64,000 nt of DNA from Homarus americanus (GCF_018991925.1 NW_024742485.1:52501-116500); one strand, 5' to 3'. Counted from the stretch's first letter, positions 36,311-60,390 are shown. Program-made: numbers and translations. Notes: generated by a model from the sequence alone, not told the origin.

Positions 36311-37319
36311 ATACTGTAATACGATATTGTACTAGTAAGTGATTTATATATTGTGTAAACAAACAAACACGACAACAAGGCGGAATTTAAAACTACATCA
36401 GGTCCATCAGCCTTATATATTAAATGTTTTTCATTTTTTTGTATTAAACAGAGAGATTAATCCAGATAAATGTGAATTCGTTATTGTATGAAGTCAAATT
36501 GCGTACAGTAAACTCAAATCAGAATTTGGAATGAAGCCATTGAAAAGTCAGAAAGCCGAGGTCAACCATTCAAAAAATCATGAAGCCGAAGCCAAGGCTT
36601 TCCATGCTACACAAACTACCTTTAGCACCATTACTTATGTAATATATTGTATTACCTTACGTGTTGATGGGAATACATATGATATTAGTTGCAGCAAGGC
36701 CAGTGGTGTAGATCCTGGGACACCTTTACACATTACAAGCTACTGTTGCCAAATTTAAGAAATTTAAGAGTTTTCAAAAGATGGAATCACTAACAATAAC
36801 TAGCAGGAGAATGACACATACTCAGTTAAACATGCACTTGTGAGAGTGGGTAAAATTCTAGCTTCATTACCAATTAGTTTTTGACCAGAAATCTAGGTTT
36901 TCCCCAGTGTATTAGGTGGGATTCTTTCGAACTAGATGTTTATTTCCGTTAGAAATGTGTAATTTTTGAGTTATCACCCCCCTCCATAAAACCTGACCTA
37001 ACCAACCAAAGAATCCTACCTAACCTTACCTAACTTCCTAGTCGGGGGACAGACCCTCAGCCATTTTAAACAGAATGTACTTGTTTTGATAACTGGTACC
37101 AATTAAAGCAACTTTGTTAAAGCATCATGGTGTAATATTACGTTGTTTTTTTTGTGGACGTGAGTACACCCAGATCGATCGGATCAGTTGCAAACAAACA
37201 GACGACCGGGGTGATTGCAGATTTATGATAATTTCCTATGTAAATTTACCATCTTGGTCATTATCCATTGGCGACGAAGTGGATTTATAAAAAGTAATTT
37301 TTGGCCTACCTCTGGCGCC

Positions 37320-37900
37320 CCTCCCCTATATGTTTAGACTCATGCACCTCTTGACCCAACTGGTCTCATCCATTCTCTCCACATGCCTGAAAAATCTCAG
37401 CCTAACTCTGCAAAACACCACCAATACTCTCAATACCCAGCTGACTCTTAACTCTGAATAGGGAGTCTTATCTTTTAGTGTCACATTGCACATCCACCTC
37501 ACCATTCCCATTTTAGATTATTCAAGACTGCATAAGTCATCCTCTTGAGCTGCTCATTTTTCACTGATATATAATACATACACTTCTCACATCAGTTGTA
37601 TACATTCTTCCTTTCATGTAAAGGGAAAGTTCTCTTGCTGACAATAAAGGCAGCAACTCCCTAAACTACTCCAGTCATTTCTGACTCTTGCAACTGGGAT
37701 ATCTTCAGCACCCCCTCCAGCACTGATCATGTCATCCAGGCAGAACTCATTGACACAGTCCCAGGACGCATCCTCAATATTGAGTTTCTCCAGCCTTGCT
37801 AAGGCCACATATTTATCTGCATATACAGAACATTTACAGTCAGCAACAGCCTGCAGTCTGCTGTCCATTCCACAGCACTGCACCTTTTGTATACCCACTT
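37320..37900 (-). mobile_element. LINE reverse-transcriptase C-terminal fragment
   Basis: The minus strand encodes, in frame-broken pieces, NEFCLDDMISAGGGAEDIP and VARVRNDW, then CLYCQQENF, and further on MGMVRWMCNVTLKDK, PYSELR, RLRFFRHVERMDETSWVKRC. The order 'LGDMxSAGGGAE', 'VRxxWxKFRELLPLL', 'MxRWMCGVxL', 'GRLRWFGHVERxDxxDWVKxC' is the familiar end of an ORF2 found in many animal LINEs (RTE/BovB-like tails, established knowledge). Frameshifts and small deletions show it is inactive. Confidence 0.75.
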
Positions 37901-38104
37901 TTCACACTCACTGCACATTGTTGCTAACACCTTTCTTACAGATAGCATAGAAATAGATAAGGTATATACTTATAGTATAAATAAATAGATAGTCTGACAG
38001 ATGATAGATGACAAATAGACAAATTGACTGATAAAAAGATATACCGATATAGATAAATATAGTTGGACATACATAGTCAAATTGAGATATGGATAGATAC
38101 AGCA

Positions 38105-39600
38105 TACAGAAAGACACACCTGTAACAGCAGAGTCTCCATCCTCAAGTTGTTAGTTTCCCAAGCTTTGGTCTTTAACTCGCCTGTAACAAAAAAACATTT
38201 AACATAATACAACAGTTTATGATGAAAAATATGTCCACGAATTAATAGTTGTCCAGTTCAGTAGTTGTTTGTTTTATGCAGTTTGGTTTACGTGAACTTT
38301 CTTGGGGCTGTAAAGCTTGCATGCTTGAGAAACTCGAGCAATTTTTTCCAAAATATTCCCAGCTAAACTAGTGGTACAATTAATATGGTGGGAAATACAA
38401 TAATTAAGACAGATAGATAGGTAGACATTGATAGGTTGAATGATACATAAACAAAGAAAGAGAGATAAAAATATAAAAATAAATAGATCCTGACATATGG
38501 TACATAATCCATATGGATAGACAGACATTGTATATAAATTGACAAGCTGGCAAACACTTGTGATGATAGATAGATTGACATATATAGATCAAACAGACTG
38601 AGATAGGTATTGATAGATATACACCGGAAGATAATGGATAGAAAAATTGATAGATATACTAAAAGGCACATAAAGGCAGACAGAAAGACAAATGACTAAC
38701 AGGAGCACAGTTACAACATAAATTATTGTCCACAGTGTGACAAGCACAAAGATTTCCTCTACAGGGTATGAGAGCTGCTCCTATAGTTTACCTTGCCATA
38801 TGTAGAGGTGCTAGTAGTGATGATGGCACCATGATGGTTGTGAAGGTGGTGGTTTTACAGAGTGGCCATTGGAATGAAGCTCTACAATAGCAACTCTTTG
38901 TCCCAGTCTTCAATTATCATTTTCAAGTGTAATGGTGCAGTTCAATTTCCCAAGGTCTAGTTTTAAATCACCTGTAACAAAGAAAAAATACTAAATATAC
39001 ACAACTGTTTATGATTAAAATATGTACATGAATTAATAGTCATTCAGTACAGTAGTTGTTTGTCTTATGAAAGTATGGTTCACGTGAACTTTCTTGGGAC
39101 TGTAAACTTTGCATGCTAGACTCGGTAATTTTTGCCTTAGTATTCCCAGCTAAATTAGTTGTACATTTAATACTGTGGGAAATACAGTAGTTTAGACAGA
39201 TAGACAGATAATATAGACAAATTGGCTCATAGATAGACACAGTAGATACTGACAGATATAGATAAAACAGGTAGATAGATTGACTGAGATAGGTATTGAT
39301 ACATAAATCCTGGCAGTTAATGGACAGATATACTGAAAAGCACATACAGAAAGACAGAAACATAAATATACATAAGCAGTTAGATAGACAGGAAGATAAA
39401 AAGGAAGACAGACAGGAGCACAGTTACAACAACTTGTTCACAGGGTATGAGAGTTGTCCCCTTAGTTTACCTTGCCATAGGTGGTGGTGGTAGTGGTGAT
39501 AGTGCCATGGTGGTGGCATCTCTTGTTCCATGCCGCAGTTGGTCATTTTCAGTTGTGGTGGTGCAGTTTATTTTCCCCAAACTTTTGTTGTAACATCTGT
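38105..39600 (-). repeat. local tandem duplication, 2 full units plus part of a third
   Basis: Segment 38180-38415 aligns with 38970-39205 (shared CACGTGAACTTTCTTGGG, TATTCCCAGCTAAA and GTGGGAAATACA, and the same order of GATAGATAG runs). Segment 38700-38960 aligns with 39416-39590. The unit is about 0.71-0.79 kb. On the minus strand each unit carries an exon-like piece after a TTTGTTACAG acceptor: GELKTKAWETNN at 38175, GDLKLDLGKLNC at 38972, and a frame-broken third at 39595. Only the first keeps an open frame into a donor-like CAG/GTGTGT. The others contain stops. The many Tyr/Leu/Ser-rich frames here are translations of the GATA/GACA repeats. Confidence 0.7.
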
Positions 39601-39829
39601 AACAAACAAAGGTAAATTTGTAGAAAAGAAGCATTATTTCTTTGGATATAAAAAATATGTTTTACCTATGTTATTTGATGAGTTTCGAACGAATATGATC
39701 TTCATTTCTGCCGGAAATCACTAGTGTTTGAGATACAACCCCCCAAATAATAAGGGAAAAAGTTGGATTATTTTATTTGTAAATTGCATAAAATACTAAC
39801 CAATCAACCAAACCACACCTGATCTGATC

Positions 39830-40139
39830 TGACCTGACCTGACCCGACCTGACCTAACCTAACCAAGTTGCACCTCTTTCGTTTCTTACTGTTCGGCTGA
39901 AGAAAACTGTGGAGACACCGCCAAATGTGTTGTTCATCATGCAGTGTACACCGATTATTACACTTTGAACAAATAAAGTTGTTCGGCAATACACTGTGTT
40001 TTCTAAAAAGAGAAATTGCCTCACTATTTTTCTGATGAAACTCGGAATTGACAAAATAATCTCTATCACAATGACAGCACAGCTCTTCCACCTCAGCTAT
40101 ATCTGGTACTGAAAATTTAAATCTCCTCTCCCGACGCAC
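39830..40139 (-). pseudogene. Merlin/ISXO2-like transposase N-terminal fragment
   Basis: The minus strand encodes an ORF with SLFRKHSVLPNNFICSKC, then NNRCTLHDEQHIWRC. This is the 'FLRxHGxLPxxxxCxxCxxxCxLxxxxxxWRC' zinc-ribbon start of Merlin (ISXO2/IS1016) DDE transposases. The N-terminal MRRERRFKFSVPDIAEVEE has no match I know. The frame turns into CCTGACC-type repeats after about residue 95, and no DDE domain follows. The assignment rests on one motif region. Confidence 0.45.
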
Positions 40140-40289
40140 TGGCTAAGACAAAAAAACCTCTAGCCCAATAATAAGTCTCGTATCGCTATAGCCAAAAAGA
40201 AACTCCTATACCACCCCCCTGCACATGTGCTGTAGACGTGCAAGAAGCGAAGACGGAGGTAAGGAGCACTGCGTAAGGGGGGTGTCAGC

Positions 40290-40362
40290 CATGGTAATAT
40301 TGTTATTATTATCCACTCTGTATCTGTGTTTTTCTGGCTAAATAAACTGATTCAATTCAATT
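40290..40362 (+). mobile_element. LINE 3' UTR fragment
   Basis: It shares CCATGGTAATATTGTTATT, TATCCACTCTGTATCTGTG and TTTTTCTGGCTAAATAAACT with the end of the LINE at 3590-3660, and has the same ATTCAA tail. It is a severely truncated insertion. Confidence 0.7.
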
Positions 40363-41240
40363 CTCCGCAAAAAAAAAACCACATGGCAACACTAGACTGA
40401 ATAAAACTAATAATATTGAAAAATTAATATCTTGGTTATCCTTAATTTCCAGTGTAAAACTATCTTAGAATTGTCAAAACATTACGAAATATATATTAAT
40501 AACAATGAGAGAAAGACCGGTGCTTTACTATAAATTCACCCAAACAAAATATCATATTTACTATAAGGAAGTTGGGGACTAAGGTTAAGTTAGGTTACAT
40601 AATGGTATATTTAAATCACTTGCGAGAGAAACGACATTGAAGAAAAGTCTCTTAAATTTGTGTACACCATCGGTAAAACACACTGCTCAACCTGAGAGCC
40701 ATGTTGGTTAAGATGCAAATTTACCATTTCTGGTGGTAACTGTCTCCTTCACCTTTACCTGAAATAATATAGGCTTACCTTTAGAACATGGCAGTTGTGA
40801 TGTTGGTAATCCTTACAAGTGTTCTTGGTGCTGGTAGTCCAATCAGTTTATATTTGAAGTTCTCCTCAGACGCACTGGTCTCAAAATGCAAGCTGCATAA
40901 ATGACCATTTTCAGCATTTATAAAGTCTTTCCTCTCACACAAGTGAATTCATCAACTTCTCAGTTCTTTATCATTGGGAAAATGGTGGAAATTAATGTCA
41001 GCCCTGTTTGTAATTTGTGATTAACATCCCAAACCTGAGCGAGTGCTCGGCATGCCTGTTGCTCCTGCTGCCGTGTAGTGACATCACAGACTGTTACAGG
41101 CAGACCAAGGAGGAAGAGCGTCTCCCATACAGAACCTCACTTGATGGCCCGCCATCTAGTGGCCAGGCGTCCATAAGGAAAACGATTTATGTATCTTTTA
41201 TGGGTATACTATGGTAGAAAATGAATATTTAGCGAAAACC

Positions 41241-41244
<4 letters not shown>

Positions 41245-41294
<50 letters not shown>
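41245..41294 (+). repeat. (TA)n microsatellite
   Basis: About 25 TA dinucleotides at the left edge of the long unique stretch that follows. Confidence 0.95.
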
Positions 41295-41295
<1 letters not shown>

Positions 41296-41299
41296 AAAT

Positions 41300-44200
41300 T
41301 TTCCTTTAGATTTACTTCATGTAAATGAATCAATGTTCACAAGAACAAAGATCCTGGGGGATGCTTCCCCACTGATCAAATTCAGCAATTTCCTATTACA
41401 GTATAATCATACTCCCTACTGTACAATCCATGTACTTCTGCAATGCTATCACTCACCACCTATGGTTTTCAAGTGTGTATGTTGGCATTTTTGTATTTTC
41501 CTGTAGGTACTTGAGAAGGTAAACACATTAAATTCCAATGTGAGGAAAAGTCACTTGAATATGTGACTGACTAGATAACTTAACATAAATAACTGCTTAA
41601 TGAATCATGACTGAAAGAAAGGAGACATAAACAAAGGAGCTTAAGATAAAAATATGTATTACAACGGAATTGCAGGACTGAAAATATCCACAATATACAT
41701 TAGAGGGATTTTTCAGTTCAATTTGTTTTACTGAAATACAGGATTCATATAATAACTGCAATCTGAAACCAATCAAACATTGTGCATTTATAGGAACTGG
41801 TAGCTCAATTGCCATTTTCAAAACAAGAGAGAATTAAAACTACAATGTATCAAATGTTTAAATCACTCACCAAATTTAGGTTCCTGTTTATGAAATGATA
41901 AGGAATAATTATTATGGCTATTAACAGCATTAATCATTTAAAATGAAAACATTTCCTTGAACAATCTGTTGTAGTGGACATTTCTTTTAGCTCCCTCCGA
42001 CTTCACTCAAGGCTCCCACACTTACTATAAAAGCAGTCAAACAATCAGTCCTCCATGAAGCTTCACTTTTGGGTATTTCAATCATATATACTTTTATGTT
42101 GCTCTTCTTCATAATGATGAAAGTGATGCCTTACTAAAATATTTGCTCCTCATTTAGGCAATTCTTCAATAGGCTAAATAAACTGAACTACAGCCCTCTC
42201 TAAACAAACTTGTTTATCATCATTTGGCTACGAAAACAATCCAGACACGTTGCTATAAACCTATCAAAAGCTGATACTAGTGCATATAATTTACTCAAAA
42301 ATGACCCTTCCATAAAAGGGAAAAGTCAATTTCAATAGTGGAATCTTATCTTTTAATATACAGGTATATATATATAAATATGTACAAAGAAAAAATGTTA
42401 TGAAAATGAATGATCCTTTTGGTCAGCAATGAAAACTAAGTTTAGGAAAAGGTAAATCATAAGAACTAAAATATTTATACTGGACCACTGTAAATGAACA
42501 CATGCTCTACAAAATATTATATATTCTTCACCAGTTCCTTTTTTACCATTTTCACAAATGCAAATTTACTCATTATCAGAGATTCACGAATAACTCGACC
42601 ACATACCACATACCTGTACAGGATCCTCTCGATTTATGCGATAATTATGTTCTTGAAAATGATCGTTTAATTAAAAAACACATAAATCAAACAATGCAAA
42701 TAATGCAGATTATGGGGTTTCACTTTTAAAAAGACAGTGCAGAATATTACAACCAATGAAAAACTACAGTACTGTTTACATGTACTGTGCATACCAGGAA
42801 ATATAAAATACTCCAGGGCCTTTGCTTGTATCTCAAGCATGCTGACAGGATCATTTTTGTGAGTTTGGTGTTTGATCAAAGTGCTCAACATTCGTTCCAT
42901 TCTCACCATTTGGGAACACGAGGTCTTAGATGGCATGAATTGATTAATGTTCCACTCTCTCCTAAATCTTATCTGCACTATCACAAATAGTCCGTAAAGT
43001 AGATTAACTAAGTCCACCTCAACCATAATAATGATTGAACACATCCATATTAATCTCAATGGTGATGGCCTTACACTTTGTAGCACCACTGGTACCAGGA
43101 GAACTTAAAAGGATGCTTTGATGGCATAATGTAAAGGGCAAAACACTTGCAGTATACATTATATTGCAGCACTATAGATTGTCTCCATGCACTGAGGACT
43201 GCAAAATGGGTAGCTGGATACCCACACCACCAGGCTGCCAGCACAAATTATGATGTTTGTCGATGCTTATGTTATTCCAAACATAAACCAACATAAAATT
43301 TTAAAAGGTGTTAGTCTAAAAATGGCTAAAAACGGCGTTAACCAAACTTGCACAAATCAAGAGGTACCTGTACAAAAGACCTGACCTCACCTAACAAACC
43401 ATTTTGAACATTTAAGCACATATTTTAGGAAATAAAATCACAATTAAAAAATCCATAATCTGCATAATATTCACCCTATCTGTCAAACAGGAATAGAAAC
43501 ACATCAATATATTATACACTTGACTCCTTGTTCCCTCTAGCACGGCCCACTAATATAAAAAAAAGGATTACATAAAGCATATTAAAAAAGTTATCACCTG
43601 GTGCTAATGATGTGAACAACTGCAAACTTTATTAGCCTCTACCCAGGAAAAAAAGTCTTAGTGAGTTTCTTCCCTAAAATTCAATGCTACTTGAGAAGTA
43701 AAATAACAAGAAAAACAATGAAAGTTGCAGTTCATTCGCCACATCAATATCACAATATCCTTGTTCAAACCTTTACAAAACACTACCGAGTTTTGTGCAC
43801 CCATTTCTTGTTATCAATTCTCTCTGATCTCACAACTGATGTTTATACAAAACCTCAAGCAAGATATCCAAAATATTTTAACAAGCAGCATCTTCAATTC
43901 TTAAATGCTCAAAAAATGATATGTATTTGTCTATCCTAGTCATGTTTACCATGGAAGATCTTCAATTATCTACTGGCAGTGGAGTGCAATGAATCTGTTT
44001 AGCATTTACCTGTATGCCAATTCTACAAAAATGAATTAAATGGTTCTCTTACATAAAATTTAATTGAATGGCATGATAATAAATTTGTTTTAAAAAACAA
44101 GGCAAATATGAGGTCTGGCTTAAAAAAAATGCTGCAATATTTATCCTTTTTACATCACAGGTTCAACTTGATAATAAATTACACCCATATATCACTTTGG

Positions 44201-47200
44201 TGATATATGGTTAGCACATCTAGTCTGGTCATGGCACACACCCAATCTTCATCTATTGATCAAAGCATCCAGGTGGTGGCATGTAAGCACCTGATTCCAA
44301 AATGTGCATCCTAAATATGATACTGCTTGCAAGAAATTTTATTAAATGTTCAATCAAGTTTGTGTCAAAGAAATGATGTGTATTTGTGATTTACTGTCAT
44401 GTAATTTGAACATCTGATAAAGTTAAAAAAAATAGTGAACCCTGCCTATAAGTCCAGACTTTAGACTTATCCAGTATGGTTAACTTACAGTAAAACTTCA
44501 TTACTTAAGCCTCTCAAATCTTCACCAATGCAGTGATTTGCTCAAATGCAAACACGTAGTGATATAAAATTTTGTCCTTTTAAATATGGCACTTTGAGAA
44601 GAGTAAGTGTGCCATGATGGTCTTTCCCATGGGTCTTGAGTCAGTAGGTAAACAAGTTCCTGCCAGGATTACAAGGTACTAGACATATGATAATTCTCAT
44701 ACAGTACACTAATATTGGACTTCTGATTTTCCCTATAAAGAATTCACATTAAATACAAATATTAACATAATGTATAAATTAATATTTTTGTTCAGTACAA
44801 ACACAAGAGAAAGTTTTGAAACATTTGACTAATTCTCTAACACATAAGGTATTAACATCACTTGGCCTGTTTTACACTCAATCACTAGTATCCCCTCTAG
44901 TATATTGAAGAAAAATAGCACTATAAAGTTTACCCCCGTAATGTATAAATATTTGGGCTCAACACAAACCCACCAGAAGACACTAGGGTTTAAGTCATTC
45001 ATTGTGGATGAGTTTGTGTACAGCATCACTCCTCCTCTTGTTAATATCCCCAATGTGTGTAGATAACTAAAGTAAGAACTCATGGTGTACCAGTGTCTGT
45101 CTTGATTGTTTGGTATTTTTTACTGGTTTCCCAATTATGGGGGAAGTTTTGAAGTACAGTACTGTACAGTATTACTGTATATTTATATACATAACCAAAT
45201 TTTAAGCTGCATGCCATTTATGCTTTCAGTGAGCTACAACCCATAAACATACAAATATCATCCCAGAGCTTCATTTTTTACTCAGAGCACCAATGACTCC
45301 TCATCCAGTCTTCAATCATGACATTTTACAGATATATATCAGTTAGAACAGTATAATTTTATTAGTTGCAATAAGGTTCAATCTACTACTGTTATCTTTC
45401 CCTTTTCAGAAGACAAAATACAAACAAGCTGAATAACTGTATAAGCCTTATGTCCATCATCACATCCAGTACTAAAGCTATACTATTTTCTCACCATTTA
45501 GACTACTCTCTGGCCCACTTGTACACATCAGTAAATCACACTAGTTCCTATAGCACTATCAGTGGGTATTTTTCAAAACAGGGTTCCTATACAAGAACAC
45601 CTCATCCAGCATATGACTGGATATATATTGATCTATTGCATGTAAATACATTCTGGGTAGCTAACAAGATGATGAAGCAGGCTGATGCTATGCGATAAAC
45701 TTAAGAACTTACTGACCACATGTACATTTAAATAATTAATCACAAGTAAGTTAAACAAGCATACCAAAGTTAATCTACACAAGGTACAGGACAGTTCTGT
45801 ACTAAAACCTCAAAATTTATTTAAGTAGTTAAGTGTTTTGTCTTTGTAAGGTAGATGATGTATACAGAACTTAACTTAGATTTCCATTTCCAAGGGACTG
45901 CCATCCGCAAAAGTTAATACAGTGAAACATTTATCTAACAAAACAATTCTGAAAGAAGACACAACAACTTTAGCTTCTGATATGTGAAAGCATCTTTGCT
46001 CATTTCTATAACATGTACAAAGAGTCCAAATACAAACAGGGAAAAGTGAAAATATAAGACAAATCTATTTAACATATAAATATTACCCCTCCCAGATGTG
46101 AAGATTTTGTACCCAACTTTTTCGGTCACCACTTAATATCCAAAGAAGACCTGACCCTCTGAGGAAGACTGCTGTGTACAGTACTACTACCTACTGGCAG
46201 AGTGATACAGTTAAACCTAATCAAAAGTTTAAAACCTGAATCTTGTTCTTTCTCAAACCTAGAGTTTGTGAATGTTCATAGCAAACTTCTGAGACACATT
46301 GGATCTCTGATGAACACTTCACTCTGCTAAGCTTCAATGATTTAATATTATAGACTCTTACAACCATAAATAGGATGACTGTACTCTAATTTTAAAAACC
46401 TTTATAACAAGGCTTGTAAACTCCTTAAAAAATCTTTGCTGTAACTGAAAATTCCCTCAATGATTAGTTAAACAGTTAAATAATGACAAGGTAATAGGGA
46501 AATGCTATATTAGTTTGATAAAAGTAAATTATGCCACCTAGATTCTGCATTGTTTATAAATCAAAAGCCTCCTAAAAGCTTTAAAAAGGGGAATATTTCA
46601 ACAACGATTACTGAAAAAAACTATGCTGATAATATGATGAATGGAGGAAAAACAGGGAGATAGCAAAATGTCTTATAGAAATATCATTGAGTAACAAGAA
46701 TGCATCTAAGTCTTTTCAAGTCCAATAATGTGCCTTTTTTCCAGGTTTCAGGATAACCCCATTTTACAAGCAGAGGCAAACAGCCTTATACAGGTATCGT
46801 TAAAAGCTAGAAGATGTGAAATCTTTGTTTTGAATAAGCATAACAAACATGATTACGTAGTCCTTTTTTCTTTAAATTAATATTACTGTGCAATCCATCT
46901 CGGGTGCCAATGTGGTTAACGGAATGTCCAGAACATATACTGTACTGCTTATGAAACGAAAGCAGCTATAATCATATTTGTCCTCCCTTTGCCCTCAAGC
47001 AATCACTAAGGACTATCTGAAACTTGTACACAGTAACTGGTCCATAATCAAAGAAAGATCTGTCAACAGACTTTCCTGCCAGCAATCATCTTACCCTTTC
47101 TCAAAAGAAATAACAAGAGCAGTCTATTACAAACAATAACATTCTGGCTTTAGTAAGTACATCAAGCAAACTTGACAAGCACACACAAGTAAGGCATCTC

Positions 47201-47688
47201 CACAAGTGTTTATGCCCACAAGTTTACTAGGCATAGGCCTGCCATTAACAAAAAAGTGAAAGTAATTTTTTCTTATATCTACAATAAATTATTATATTTT
47301 CAACTCCTCACATGCAATGATTAGTTTCTCGTTCCTTGAAACAGAGGAATACCCTAAAGGTTGATTGTACTGCTCCTTGTATTCTTGATATTTTCAACAA
47401 AATTTAAAAGGCTTTACAATGTTAGTTTGAACTGGCCTTCTGTAGTCTAAAAAATTATGTTGGGTAATGCTCATAAATATGCCAAAGAAATATTTTGTCT
47501 GGCAATGGCACAGAACCAGATATACAGTACAGCACAATCCACGAGCCTCTTCCCTGAGAACATAATCAAAACGTGAGAGCTTTCCTTGTCTGCCGTTACA
47601 CAAGGTGAGATGAAACACTAATCCCTCCCTCTCCATTCCTATACACCTAAACACTCTCATGGAAGATGGTTACCGTTCACACTTGGAA
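41300..47688 (-). other. unique AT-rich region, probably a very long mats 3' UTR
   Basis: For 6.4 kb after the mats stop codon (toward lower coordinates) there are no satellites, LINE fragments or CCTAA elements, unlike every other 6-kb stretch in the window. Several AATAAA signals are available on the minus strand (TTTATT on the plus strand near 45816 and 43628, for example). No coding exon is visible. MOB1 genes often have long 3' UTRs. The end of the transcript cannot be placed from sequence alone. Confidence 0.4.
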
Positions 47689-57304
<9,616 letters not shown>

Positions 57305-58214
57305 GGTAACAGCTCACCAACACTTTACTGTACCAACATTACCAACATTAAGAGGGAACATCAAGATAATCAATGTTGCCTGTAAAGAAAATAATGAAAG
57401 CATAAGCCTGATGCTTTCAATGAACCTATATGATGTCCATATGGTGTTCCTGCTCATGATAATCCAGAGTGCTGAAACAATAAGAAATCCTTAAAAGTAT
57501 TAGTTGTTAACATAAAATATTACATTAAGTGACAACTATGGAATTAAGTATGAAGCATACTTCACCAACTTACTTACTATACAGTAATGTACTGTATTGA
57601 GATATACCTTGATGATGTGAAACTAAAAAGTCTGCTGTAAAACTATGTTTCTAGTGATAAATTTACACATTAATTCACTCTTACCTGCCATATACAACCT
57701 CATGTGCACAAGCTATATTGGGCACACACCTGTTTGCATATGTAGAAAGTTCCCCTTACTGCAAATTGCAACTTACTTTTCTATAAAAAATACACCCAAA
57801 GATTGTATGGTAATACAGTAATGTAATGATATTTAAAAAAGATCACAAACAATCAATCTTATGTCATAACATAACATACTACAGTACAGTATACTGTTCT
57901 ATACAGTGAAATCTTATTAAACTTACAGGTGTATTGGGGGGGCAGATGATAACACCAGGAGATATGAGTGGACTTTGCTCGACATTGCTGAGGCATTGTG
58001 CAAAAACTTAACATATCATGCCATATTATTACTGTACAGTAATTATAATACTGTACAGTACTGTATATAACAGCTGACACTTTGCACAGTACAGCATTTT
58101 GGCCAGCAGCTGTGTGCTCTTGTATTATTACGACAAAAATAATAAACTGTCTTATCACAGATTCTTCAACTGTGCAAGTTATTGCTGTAATAACATACTT
58201 ATTAGCCCCAAAAC

Positions 58215-58216
58215 TC

Positions 58217-58268
<52 letters not shown>

Positions 58269-58285
58269 TAATAATAATAATAATG
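58215..58285 (+). repeat. (AAT)n microsatellite
   Basis: About 22 AAT trinucleotides. It gives poly-Asn and poly-Leu frames on the two strands. Confidence 0.95.
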
Positions 58286-59125
58286 TATAGTACTGTACAG
58301 TATATGTTCACTAAAATCATCATACTCTGTACAAGTTTACATTATATCCAGTACAGTACTGTACGTACATAATATTCTACTGGTGTACAGTTCAGCATGT
58401 GTCTAAACAATGCAGATACAGTATGTACAGTTAATCATGTGTATAGAGAGTGCAGGTGAAGGTGTACAGTTCACCATGTATATGTATAGACAATGCAGGT
58501 ATGCAGTGTACAGTACATATGAAAGTCTAGAAAGATTAAAAGGTAAACCAGGGGGGAAAACCTGCTTAAAAACAATCAAGTGAAGTAACACAAGTCTCTT
58601 CTAAAATTATCAGCTTTTCAACCAGGAAAGCATGAGACAAGAATGGTTGACACTTGGCACTGCTACAGGAGTATTTGTGTTTTGATGCATAGTTCACATA
58701 CTTCTCCATTTTATACTCCCTCAACCCCTGTTTTTACCCTAAGATTTATAAATTAAAATTATGAAAAGGAAAACTTCACGAGATCAGAAACAATAATATT
58801 TTTCAAGAAGTACTGGACTGTATTAGTTAAATTTTTATTATACGTATATATATTTTTTTAACATATAAGAAACAAATATTATTATAAGATAGAGCATTCA
58901 GATCTTCACTTCGTTCTAAAGATCAAGAACTTCAGTATTTGTGGTAGCAAAACACTAAATGAAGCTAGATAATGGTATTTTTTTCAATAAAATTTTTTAC
59001 CCAACTAAACTCAAGAGATCATAATACTGTGCCACTCTTAGTATTCAACCAGACTCAATGTTCTTCCTCGACACATATGGCATACCTGACCTTAAAAACA
59101 AACAAACAGGAAATACTGTAGGGTA

Positions 59126-59127
<2 letters not shown>

Positions 59128-59187
<60 letters not shown>
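59128..59187 (+). repeat. (TA)n microsatellite
   Basis: About 29 TA dinucleotides. Confidence 0.95.
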
Positions 59188-59190
<3 letters not shown>

Positions 59191-60189
59191 CACAAACATC
59201 AGCTGTCACAATTACCCACTTTTTTTTTTTACATAACATGACCGGTTCTATATTTTCTGAAATAATGTGAATGATGCAGTATTTAAGAACACAGAATAAT
59301 CTTTGGAATCAACATACCTTTCTGACCCAATTGGTGTTATGGTCACTATAATTCTCCTACTTCCCCGTCGGTTGAGTTTATGAGTAATTCCCCACAAAAC
59401 GAACATTTCAAAAAACTGGACCTCAGTACTATACTGTACTGGTAGCTCTGAGCAGCACAACTATCCTCAGCTACAACCAAATTTCAACTGACAACATACT
59501 TGGCCCAACGTGGTAGCCCAGTGAATGTAGCACTCAAGGTATGCTTACTGTCTCCAGACCTTTTGCGCAGAATACTAAGTTTTGGGATTCTTACAGTGTA
59601 GTTTACAGTACAGTATTTCCTTTGCACCTGCAGTATACAGTACCAGTGTTTCATAACTTCAATTATCAATTTATATAAAAACAATAACTCCCCTATAGTA
59701 CTGTATTGTACTGTTTTATAATTAAATACAATCTTGTAGCACTGTTAAATCTCACTCAATAGTTCCTTAAACTGGTGTATTTTCTCCTTCAATAACTCAA
59801 AATGATTACTGTACACATACTATATTTTTGGAAGTGCAATAAAATGGAACCTAAAAATCAGTAGGAATATAAACTGATGACCAAAAACACTTGAATAATT
59901 ACTTAAAATGGACACCTCAATACTGTAATAATCAGAACAAATCATTGGTAGAGTATAAAAAATTAAACAAAAGTATGCCCCTACTTCAGAAATACTACTG
60001 TACAACAAAACTCTCATTATTCTGCACAGTACAGTACACTACATTGCTTTTGTGTGTTGCTGTCACTTTCTTCTTCAAGGTACAGCACAAAAGACAAAGT
60101 AACATGATAAAGCTAAATGTCTAAAAAAATAAAAGAGAGAGAGAATGCAAGGATCGCCTGAAGGTTAGACATCCAAGTTTATTGCTACC

Positions 60190-60390
60190 AGAAGGATTAG
60201 GATAGATTTTAATTCAGGTTAGGCCGGGTTAGTTAAGGAGGGAAAGTTAGATTAGGATAAGTTAAAGTAGGTTATGATTGGATAGATTAAAGTAGGATAG
60301 TATATATAGGGTAAGTTAGGTTAGGTTAGGCTAGGGTGTTTCATCATCAGGTGGAATAAACTGGTGGTGTCTAATTTTCAGGTGATCTGC
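60190..60390 (+). repeat. copy of the dispersed CCTAA/TTAGG element
   Basis: TTAGGTTAGGTTAGG is followed by GTGTTTCATCATCAGGTGG, AATAAACTGGTGG and TAATTTTCAGGTGATCTGC, the family right end. A related copy is at 61850-61945. Confidence 0.55.

Noticed and set aside
42667..43089. 140-codon minus-strand frame after mats
   Set aside because: There are no domains, codon use is AT-biased, and it lies in the probable 3' UTR. Chance is the simplest explanation.
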